A DNA stretch of 64,000 nucleotides from Gilichinskyi gelida (GTDB lineage Bacteria; Acidobacteriota; Thermoanaerobaculia; Gp7-AA8). A model generated the notes under the pieces. That model was not told where the DNA came from. It saw only the letters and a program-made list of their open reading frames with translations, and did not search any database. The first letter of the stretch is position 1, and the number at the start of each line of letters is the position of its first letter. The position numbers were made by a program, and so were the translations under genes. The stretch lies in NCBI GenBank assembly GCA_038040385.1, contig JBBPII010000011.1, forward strand, positions 170,011 through 234,010, given 5' to 3'. Shown here piece after piece: positions 35,192 to 41,322 of this stretch.

Positions 35192-36061
35192 CTACGCCGC
35201 GAAGAATGAGTCAAAGACCTCTTGTGCCAAGGAGATACGTTGCTCGTTTGGCGGCATGGTCACAATTAGATCGTCGTGTGTATCTTCGAACCAAATCTGA
35301 GCGGTTGAAGTGATGCCGGCATCGGGGCCGCGACCATACTCGTGACAACATGTGACGCCGTTGCCCGGCCGATGCATCGATACGACCACTCGCGTTTGCG
35401 CCGCCGTTCTGAGGTACGCTACGCGCCATCGATCTTGCTCTCCTTCGACCGTAGCACGCTCTGTTGGCGCAACTTCTGCGTTGTATTGTTCGAGGGCTAG
35501 ATCTAGGTGGCGACGGATGCGGGACCAAATCTCGTCTCCGGCTGCCTCCTCCGCAGGCGTGAGAGGCACGATCTCGGGCAGTGGCCGCGACATTTCAGTT
35601 GCGAACCATTTCAGATTCTCCGGGCGTGGCCGCTCCTTCCAGGTAATGGCCTCGTTTGGAGGACTGCCAGTTACGCGAAGGTCCGTTACGAGACGCGCGA
35701 ACAGCTGCGGCTCGTGACCACACCAGATGTGACCCTGCCACCGGCCACCGCCCGCCACAGGCTCGAATTCGGCCGGGTAGGGATTGGCCTGAGGTGTAGA
35801 CATAAACCGCAACTTCTCGCCTACCGTGTAGAGTCGATTCTGATGGAGGACGTCGACAATCTGACGCACACGTTCGGCACTGAAACGATAGTTCAGGATC
35901 GCAGCAACTTCTTGCCGAGACGGATCGTTCTCCTCGCCGAATGGAACCCACGTTATGAGCCACGCCGACACACCCTTGGACGCGGCTCGCACAGGCTTAC
36001 GAGTTTTCGCTCGACGCATCGGAGATGATGCTACACCGGTATTGATCTCGCGACAGTTCAA
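35192..36061 (-). CDS. Cassette-borne hypothetical protein
   Basis: 289 residues from 36061; an internal ATG at 36019 (MRRAKTRKPVRA) is an alternative start. No known domain recognised. Segments seen: VRQIVDVLHQNRLYTVGEKL (helical), GGGRWQGHIWCGHEPQLF, PLTPAEEAAGDEIWSRIRRH, AQTRVVVSMHRPGNGVTCC and FEDTHDDLIVTMPPNE. Mixed alpha-beta and probably cytosolic. Bounded on both sides by attC-like sites and sense to the array, the classical layout of an integron cassette gene. Confidence 0.65.
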   Translation of the reverse strand: MNCREINTGVASSPMRRAKTRKPVRAASKGVSAWLITWVPFGEENDPSRQEVAAILNYRFSAERVRQIVDVLHQNRLYTVGEKLRFMSTPQANPYPAEFEPVAGGGRWQGHIWCGHEPQLFARLVTDLRVTGSPPNEAITWKERPRPENLKWFATEMSRPLPEIVPLTPAEEAAGDEIWSRIRRHLDLALEQYNAEVAPTERATVEGEQDRWRVAYLRTAAQTRVVVSMHRPGNGVTCCHEYGRGPDAGITSTAQIWFEDTHDDLIVTMPPNEQRISLAQEVFDSFFAA

Positions 36062-36086
36062 CCGTGGCTCCTTTGACTTACGGACG

Positions 36087-36220
36087 GCCCAACGCTCTGT
36101 TGCTCAGCCGGCGCGCGGCCTCAACATGCCAGGAGCGCGACGCACAGCGTCGCGCGGACGAGCGGCGTAAGCCGCGGGCCAGCGAACGGCCGCGCGCCGG
36201 CTGCAGCAAGGGAGTTAGCC
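36087..36220 (-). repeat. attC-like site 2
   Basis: The clearest site. Minus strand: R'' GGCTAAC (36220-36214), arm CTTGCTGCAGCCGGCGCGCGG, opposite arm CCGCGCGCCGGCTGAGCAA, R' in GAGCGTTGGGC (GTTGGGC 36093-36087, a perfect GTTRRRY). The arms pair perfectly except for one extra G on the L'' side, as expected for the extrahelical base that sets attC polarity. Confidence 0.75.
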
Positions 36221-36246
36221 CGCTTTTTGCGGACGGCCCGCTGATG

Positions 36247-37035
36247 TCACCGCGGCCAGTTACTGCTCTCCAAGCGTGACTTTGCCTCGACCTTGTCAAT
36301 TTCGTGTTGCAACGTTGTATAACGCTGAAGAGCGTTTGCAGAAACTGGACAGGACTCGATTGCTCGTGCACGCTCGATGAAGCGGAGTACGGGATCGTGA
36401 ATTGTTAATTCGTTGATGTATGGCCCGATTTCGCGAAGTCTACTCATAAGCGCCAAACTCAGCGCGCGCTGAAGGTTCGGCTCCTCGCTTGGACGCGCTT
36501 GATGAAGTGAGGCGGCAGCAACGTTGAAAGGGTTGCCGTGCGCGAAGGGCCTGTCGCCCACATGCCGTCGCACGACCTCAGAAACCGGGTCCGTCGGCGA
36601 CCATGAATAGCCTAGGAGGGGCAGTCTTGAAAATAGATCGCACACTAGTCGATGATAGTGCCACGCGAGCGGATACAAAATTCGGTCGTGTGCGATGCCG
36701 GTGTGGTACAGCTCATTGCGATAGCCGTGCGCCAACTTGGCGAATTGAGCTTCTTCATCGGATAAACGTCTCAGCTCGCGATGTGAAAACGAGACCTTCT
36801 TATCAAAGTGTCTCCCAAGGGCTTCGGATAATTTCAGCTTATCGACTTGATATTTCGCGAAGGCATGAAACAAACGGTTTCGCTGGACCGCCTCCTCGGC
36901 TTGCTTATGAAGCATGAGTTCTAACGCATTGTCACAAAGAATCACGGCGAACCTGGCGTGCCATGCATCGTCAATAGCGAGCTGCACGGCGGCGATATCG
37001 AGCTGCTCAACGCAAGTGAAGAAGTAGTACCGCAT
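36247..37035 (-). CDS. Cassette-borne HEPN-like protein
   Basis: 262 residues, largely helical. The HEPN ribonuclease signature Rx4-6H is present as GYRNELYHTG (R106, N107, H111) at the end of a helix-rich domain that begins AVILCDNALELMLHKQAEEA. HEPN RNases act as toxins in toxin-antitoxin and anti-phage systems. The C-terminal half (ALSLALMSRLREIGPYINEL) is helical with no family recognised. No MNT partner is encoded next to it. Sense to the cassette array and followed by attC-like site 2. Confidence 0.65.
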   Translation of the reverse strand: MRYYFFTCVEQLDIAAVQLAIDDAWHARFAVILCDNALELMLHKQAEEAVQRNRLFHAFAKYQVDKLKLSEALGRHFDKKVSFSHRELRRLSDEEAQFAKLAHGYRNELYHTGIAHDRILYPLAWHYHRLVCDLFSRLPLLGYSWSPTDPVSEVVRRHVGDRPFAHGNPFNVAAASLHQARPSEEPNLQRALSLALMSRLREIGPYINELTIHDPVLRFIERARAIESCPVSANALQRYTTLQHEIDKVEAKSRLESSNWPR

Positions 37036-37094
37036 TCGGATTCCTGCGCTTGACGCGCTCGTACAGTGTATCGTGCGGCGGCGATATCTTGTCG

Positions 37095-37282
37095 GGCTAA
37101 CGCATCACGCGTTCAGCCGCGAGCGGCCTTCACGTGCAGAAGGCGAAGCGGCACGGTGGCCGCCGCCGGTTGAACAATACGCGATCTGCGGCCGCCGTGC
37201 CGCCGTGCAAGCTGGAGATGGGCGAGGCGCTTCAGCGCCGGGCCAACAAACGGCCGCTCGTCGGCTGCTACGTGAGTTAGCC
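37095..37282 (-). repeat. attC-like site 3
   Basis: Minus strand: R'' GGCTAAC (37282-37276), arm GCAGCCGACGAGCGGCC (one extra A), opposite arm GGCCGCTCGCGGCTG, R' in ATGCGTTAGCC (GTTAGCC 37101-37095). The loop is long, ~120 nt, with its own smaller palindromes. Confidence 0.7.
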
Positions 37283-37313
37283 CGCGATTCGCGAATCGTT
37301 CTAGACTATTCAT

Positions 37314-38192
37314 GTGAGCTTGCGGATATTTCTCGATTCGAAAGATCTGATTAATCTTGTTCGGAGGTCTGAGCCTTTCGGCGTCGACGCCGCCGATGCC
37401 TGGCTCCGAGAGCGTAACGCCTTTATTGTTCTTTGCCACACTAGCGTTTCTGAGTTTGTTCCTGTTGCAACTAACGATCGCCTACGGGTTCGATGGGAGC
37501 TCCAGCAACTGGAGCGTCTGCCAACCCTGTATATTCGGCTTGGCGATCTCTCTCGCGCCGAGCTTTTGCACGCAGTGGCTGCCTATGCGGCACGGGCTCC
37601 GGCCGTTGCGGTGGAACCCTTCGTGGAGGCATTCTGGCAGACGTTCTGGGAATTCGATCCGTCAAGCGGCGAAGATGTTGCAATCACGCGGCAACTCGAG
37701 CGACGTGTTGGTTTTCGGTTAGATGAACAGATCGACATGCTGTGGACGCGTCCGGAGAACTTCATGAACACACAGTTGACTGCGGATAGTCTTCAGCAAA
37801 TACTGGACAGACAGCGCCGACGAACGCCTCACGAAAGATTCACTAACGACCTTGTCGCGGCATCGGAAGACTGCGAAACGATCCTCGGGAGTGATTTCGA
37901 ACCATTCGTGAAGTGGCTTCAGGAGACACCACGCGCAACCCCGGCGTGGCGACTGTTCTGGCAAGCGTCGGAGGAGCTCATGCTGAACCGCGAGGATGTT
38001 GCCAAACCGGGTGACGTTCGCGACCTCACACACGTTTCAGTGGTCCCATATGTCGACGCGGCAACACTGGATGGCCGATTCTTGAGCTATACACGACAGG
38101 CTGCCGCAAAGCTTCGCAGAATTGATGCCTCGATCGATTACGAAGGAAGGTTGTTCCGGTCGTTCGACGCGATCGTGAAACACTACTCCTGA
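37314..38192 (+). CDS. Cassette-borne PIN-like nuclease
   Basis: 292 residues from GTG at 37314 (alternative starts are not obvious). PIN-domain features: SLRIFLDSKDLINLV with D8, CHTSVSEFVP with E47, and late DVRDLTHVSVVPYVDAATLD with D237, H240, D248 and D253, all spaced like the acidic metal site of PIN RNases. The central ~150 residues are an insertion (FWQTFWEFDPSSGEDVAI). Likely a metal-dependent RNase or toxin; no antitoxin is seen. It is antisense to the array direction. Confidence 0.65.
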   Translation: MSLRIFLDSKDLINLVRRSEPFGVDAADAWLRERNAFIVLCHTSVSEFVPVATNDRLRVRWELQQLERLPTLYIRLGDLSRAELLHAVAAYAARAPAVAVEPFVEAFWQTFWEFDPSSGEDVAITRQLERRVGFRLDEQIDMLWTRPENFMNTQLTADSLQQILDRQRRRTPHERFTNDLVAASEDCETILGSDFEPFVKWLQETPRATPAWRLFWQASEELMLNREDVAKPGDVRDLTHVSVVPYVDAATLDGRFLSYTRQAAAKLRRIDASIDYEGRLFRSFDAIVKHYS

Positions 38193-38201
38193 TTTCCGAC
38201 G

Positions 38202-38354
38202 GGCTAACTAACTCTTATATGGGCCGGTCAGCCCACCAAGTTGGTCGAATGCCGTTGCGCGATGCGAACGTGTTGAGTCGCGCGGCATTGTCGGGCGTAA
38301 GTGCTGCCGTGATTCGTTTGGCGGTGGGCTCGGGGACGACGCCCCGTGTTCGGC
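38202..38354 (-). repeat. Degenerate attC-like site 4
   Basis: Minus strand: GCCGAAC (38354-38348), short arms AGCCCACC / GGTGGGCT (38330-38323 and 38237-38230), and GTTAGCC (38208-38202). Weaker pairing than the other three; the interval 38193-38444 otherwise holds no gene. Confidence 0.4.
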
Positions 38355-38444
38355 GCACGGGGCGCTGGTCGCCCAGTCATTCCAGGTCCAGTGGGCGGTT
38401 CCGGATCACATCCCGAGGCTAAGTCGACGCAACGTGCAACCCAC

Positions 38445-38732
38445 TCACAACCCCTCCACCACCACCATCCGCGCGGACGAGCACCTCTGGCGCAGCGCCT
38501 TCGCCTCGCGGTACTCCTCGGAAGCCCACCATGCCTTGGCCTGATCGAGCGAGTCGAATTCCAGGATCACCAGGCGCTTCGGGGACCAGTCGCCTTCGAG
38601 CGTTTCCGAGCGGCCTCCGCGGGCGAGGTAGCGGCCGCCGTATGCGGCGATGGCCGGCGGGGCGAGGCGCTTGTAGTCCTCGTAGGTCTGGGGATCGTTC
38701 ACTTCGATGTCGATGACGACGTATGCGGGCAT
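38445..38732 (-). CDS. DUF1330 family protein
   Basis: 95 residues from ATG at 38732. MPAYVVIDIEVNDPQTYEDY, IAAYGGRYLARGG and RLVILEFDSLDQAKAWWASE are the DUF1330 pattern, a small dimeric alpha-beta barrel of unknown function. It follows the DUF971 gene with 2 bp between, so the two are cotranscribed. Confidence 0.9.
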   Translation of the reverse strand: MPAYVVIDIEVNDPQTYEDYKRLAPPAIAAYGGRYLARGGRSETLEGDWSPKRLVILEFDSLDQAKAWWASEEYREAKALRQRCSSARMVVVEGL

Positions 38733-38734
38733 GA

Positions 38735-39052
38735 TCAACCTCGGTTTTCGCGGCAGCAGGGACAGAACGCGCGGAGGCGCTCGTAGGGCCACATCCCGTA
38801 CGCGTGGCCGTCCATCCAGTTCGGCTGCAGGGCGTAGTTGCCGATGGTGGTGACGCCGAGGAGCTGGAACGAGCCGGGCGTGTAGCGCTGGGGACCGCCG
38901 CCGGCGATGCGGCCGAAGAGGTCGGGCTCGCCGCTGCAGCCGGCGCAGGGGCAGGCGCGGCGGAGCTCTTCGAGCGGATAGTATGATTCGTGACCGTCGT
39001 CCCACTGGACGACGAGCAGGTCGCCGAGGACTTGTTGAGACGCGGGGCGCAT
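38735..39052 (-). CDS. DUF971 (gamma-butyrobetaine hydroxylase N-terminal-like) protein
   Basis: 105 residues. LVVQWDDGHESYYPLEELRR, IGNYALQPNWMDGHAYGMWP and YERLRAFCPC are the DUF971 signature, a zinc-binding fold found alone or at the N-terminus of gamma-butyrobetaine hydroxylases; free forms are often near iron-sulfur assembly genes. CPCAGC and CPCC may bind the metal. Precedes the DUF1330 gene. Confidence 0.88.
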   Translation of the reverse strand: MRPASQQVLGDLLVVQWDDGHESYYPLEELRRACPCAGCSGEPDLFGRIAGGGPQRYTPGSFQLLGVTTIGNYALQPNWMDGHAYGMWPYERLRAFCPCCRENRG

Positions 39053-39062
39053 TGGTCTTGAG

Positions 39063-39139
39063 TTTATCCCGAGCGCAGCGAGGGATCTGGCGCCCACCTG
39101 CTCCGTGGGCGCCAGATCCCTCGCTGCGCTCGGGATAAA
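39063..39139. repeat. TTTATCCCGAGCGCAGCGAGGG palindromic repeat
   Basis: Arms TTTATCCCGAGCGCAGCGAG and CTCGCTGCGCTCGGGATAAA with inner GGATCTGGCGCCCAC / GTGGGCGCCAGATCC. A hybrid of the GGATAAA and the CCGAGCG families, in the divergent gap before truA. Confidence 0.9.
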
Positions 39140-39145
39140 TTTAAA

Positions 39146-39904
39146 ATGCCGACTTATAAGCTCACGATCGAGTACGAAGGCACTCGGTACTCAGGCTGGC
39201 AGGCGCAGGGTAACACGCCGAAAACCGTGCAGGGACGCCTCATCCAGGCGGCCACGCAAGTGCTCGGCGAGGTGGACCTCGGCGGCGCCGGACGCACCGA
39301 CGCCGGCGTCCACGCGGTTGGCCAGGTCGCCCATCTGCGCGCGCCCAAGACCGTCGATCCGCTGCAGCTCACCCGCAAGCTGAACGACCTCCTGCCGCAC
39401 GACATCAGCGTCCTGTCGACCGCGCGCGCCGGCGATCGCTTCCACGCCCGGCACGACGCGAAGACGCGCGTCTACCTCTACCAGATCGCCACGCGCCGCA
39501 CCGCGTTCGCCAAGCCGTTCGTCTGGTGGATCAAGGACCGGCTCGATGTGAAGCCGATCGAGCGCGCCGCGGCGACGATCGTCGGACGCCACGACTTCAC
39601 CGCGTTCAGCGACAAGCGGATCAAGGAGGACGAATCGCGGGTCGTGGTGGTGGAGCGGTGCGACGTCGGCGTCGCCGGCGACCTGATCCTGGTCCGCATC
39701 GAGGCCTCGCACTTTCTCTGGAAGATGGTGCGCAAGCTCGTGGCCTTCTTCGTCGAAGCGGGACGGGGGACGGTCAAAGGCGATCCTCTGCAACAATCCG
39801 TGGCGTGGCAGCCGACGGCGCCGCCGTCCGGACTGTTCCTGGAGGCGGTCACGTACGGCGACCCGTTCGACCGTCCGCTCGCCCCGATCGTGCCGGTGCA
39901 ATGA
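39146..39904 (+). CDS. truA: tRNA pseudouridine(38-40) synthase
   Basis: 252 residues. TruA converts U38-U40 of the tRNA anticodon stem to pseudouridine. Catalytic Asp is D52 in GGAGRTDAGVHA. Other family blocks: MPTYKLTIEYEGTRYSGWQ, LPHDISVLS, RFHARHDAKTRVYLYQI and SHFLWKMVRKLVAFFVEAG. The stop overlaps the thiL ATG as ATGA. Confidence 0.96.
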   Translation: MPTYKLTIEYEGTRYSGWQAQGNTPKTVQGRLIQAATQVLGEVDLGGAGRTDAGVHAVGQVAHLRAPKTVDPLQLTRKLNDLLPHDISVLSTARAGDRFHARHDAKTRVYLYQIATRRTAFAKPFVWWIKDRLDVKPIERAAATIVGRHDFTAFSDKRIKEDESRVVVVERCDVGVAGDLILVRIEASHFLWKMVRKLVAFFVEAGRGTVKGDPLQQSVAWQPTAPPSGLFLEAVTYGDPFDRPLAPIVPVQ

Positions 39905-40794
39905 GCGAAGCCGACCTGATCGCCCGCATCCGCGAGCTCTTCCCGCGCACCGGCGACGACGCCGCGGTGATCGGCGAGCAGGTGATCACCAATGACGTGC
40001 TGGTCGAGGACTTCGACTTCACCGCGGCGACGCCGCTGGCCCTCGTGGCGCGAAAGAGCATCGCCGTCAACCTCTCCGATCTCGCCGCGATGGGCGCAAA
40101 GCCGCGCTACGCCGTGGTGGCCATCGGGTCGCCCGACGAGGAGAAAGCGCGCACTCTGATCGAGGAATTGGGGCGCGAGCGGCGCATCGAGATCGTCGGC
40201 GGCGATCTCTCGCGCGCGTCGAAGCTGTTCGTCTCCGTCACCGCCATCGGCGAGGCGAAGCAGCCCATCCTCCGGAGCGGCGCGAAGCGCGGCGAGCGGC
40301 TCTATGTCAGCCGCCCGCTGGGCGCCGCGGCGGCGGGGCTGTTTTTCCTGCAGCATCCCGTGGCGAATCCAAGCTACGCGCAGCGTGAATTCATCGAGTC
40401 TGCCATCCGCCGTCTGCAGGATCCGGAGCCGGAGGTCGAGTTGGGGATGAGGCTGGTGGGGATTGCGTCGAGCTGCATCGACGTCTCCGACGGCCTCTCC
40501 AGCGACGTCCATCATCTCTGCGACGCCTCGGGCGTGGGCGCGGAGATCGAGCGGCAGCGCATCCCGATCTTCCCCGGCCTGCAGGAGGCGGGAGTCGACG
40601 TCCGCGGCGCGGTCCTACACGGCGGCGAAGAATTCGCGCTGCTGTTCACCTCGACTCTGCGCGAGTCGGAGCTGAGCGCGCGCGTTGGGCGGCCGGTGTA
40701 CGCCATCGGGCGGATCGTCGAGGAGCGCGGCGTGCGCCTCGACGGCGCTCCGCTCGAGGCACGCGGCTGGGATCACTTCACCCGCGAAACGTGA
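39901..40794 (+). CDS. thiL: Thiamine-monophosphate kinase
   Basis: 297 residues. ThiL phosphorylates thiamine monophosphate to the diphosphate. Seen: GDDAAVIG near the N-terminus, TNDVLVEDFDF, KSIAVNLSDLAAMGAKPRYA, IVGGDLSRASKLFVSVTAIG, CIDVSDGLSSDVHHLC and HGGEEFALLFT. Translationally coupled to truA. No other thi gene is adjacent. Confidence 0.95.
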   Translation: MSEADLIARIRELFPRTGDDAAVIGEQVITNDVLVEDFDFTAATPLALVARKSIAVNLSDLAAMGAKPRYAVVAIGSPDEEKARTLIEELGRERRIEIVGGDLSRASKLFVSVTAIGEAKQPILRSGAKRGERLYVSRPLGAAAAGLFFLQHPVANPSYAQREFIESAIRRLQDPEPEVELGMRLVGIASSCIDVSDGLSSDVHHLCDASGVGAEIERQRIPIFPGLQEAGVDVRGAVLHGGEEFALLFTSTLRESELSARVGRPVYAIGRIVEERGVRLDGAPLEARGWDHFTRET

Positions 40795-40835
40795 TCGGGC
40801 GGGACGCCCGATCAGCGCGGCCGGGACGGCCGCAC
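40793..40835. repeat. Tandem short hairpins after thiL
   Basis: GATCGGGCGGGACGCCCGATC followed by GCGGCCGGGACGGCCGC. Two adjacent hairpins between convergent genes; a likely terminator. Confidence 0.75.
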
Positions 40836-41285
40836 TCCAGTGATGTTCGAGACCACGGCGCAGAGGAAGGCGCCGATGCCGAGGGTGGTGCGCACGGCGT
40901 GGGCGCGGCTCCAATTGCGCGCCAGCGACTGCGATCGGTCGCTCGGATAGTCGGTGGGCGGCTGCTGCTCCAGCTCCTTGTTGATCGGCACGGTGACCAT
41001 GATCGTCGCCGCCAGCACGCCGGCGAGGCCGAGCGCCGTCGCGGTGTCGAGCGCGCGCTTCATGGGCCGATCATCGCGCGCGCCGACCGCCAGCGTCACC
41101 GCCGTGCCGAGGGCCAGCGGGCCGATGGCGTTGAAGTAGTCGACCGGCGGACGCTCGCGCTGCGTCGGCAGCTCCTCGCGCCATCCGGGGACCAGCGCTT
41201 TTTCGCCAAATCCGAGCGAGCCGGCCAGCAGACCGGATGCGGTCAGATTGATGAAGCGGAGGACCGATTCAATCGAGCGGTTCAT
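40812..41285 (-). CDS. DUF1772-like four-helix membrane protein
   Basis: 157 residues from ATG at 41285 (MNRSIESVLR). Four hydrophobic helices: FINLTASGLLAGSLGFGE, YFNAIGPLALGTAVTLAVGA, TATALGLAGVLAATIMVTVP and RTTLGIGAFLCAVVSNIT. VPINKELEQQPP with a later W (RNWSRAHAVRTTLG) is the DUF1772/anthrone-oxygenase-like signature. Function unknown. Convergent with thiL. Confidence 0.75.
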   Translation of the reverse strand: MNRSIESVLRFINLTASGLLAGSLGFGEKALVPGWREELPTQRERPPVDYFNAIGPLALGTAVTLAVGARDDRPMKRALDTATALGLAGVLAATIMVTVPINKELEQQPPTDYPSDRSQSLARNWSRAHAVRTTLGIGAFLCAVVSNITGVRPSRPR

Positions 41286-41322
41286 CGTGTCGCGGTAATA
41301 GTGTACGAAAAACTGAGGTGAA

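Larger units (their letters stand above)
35062..38354 (-). mobile_element. Integron-type gene cassette array without integrase (CALIN)
   Basis: Four large imperfect palindromes with attC architecture (35062-35183, 36087-36220, 37095-37282, 38202-38354) delimit three single-gene cassettes. On the minus strand each starts with an RYYYAAC-like box, has paired L''/L' arms with unpaired extra bases on the L'' side, and ends with a GTTRRRY-like box, GTTGGGC in the best one. Two genes are sense to this orientation and end 9 and 26 bases before their attC. Base composition is clearly lower in GC than the flanks. No tyrosine recombinase (IntI) is seen in the window. Confidence 0.7.

Noticed and set aside
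37080..37300. CRISPR array in the repetitive stretch
   Set aside because: The sequence contains one large imperfect palindrome, not regularly spaced direct repeats.
38399..38425. Possible further attC-like half-site
   Set aside because: GGCTAAGTC lacks a paired arm and an R' box; probably chance.
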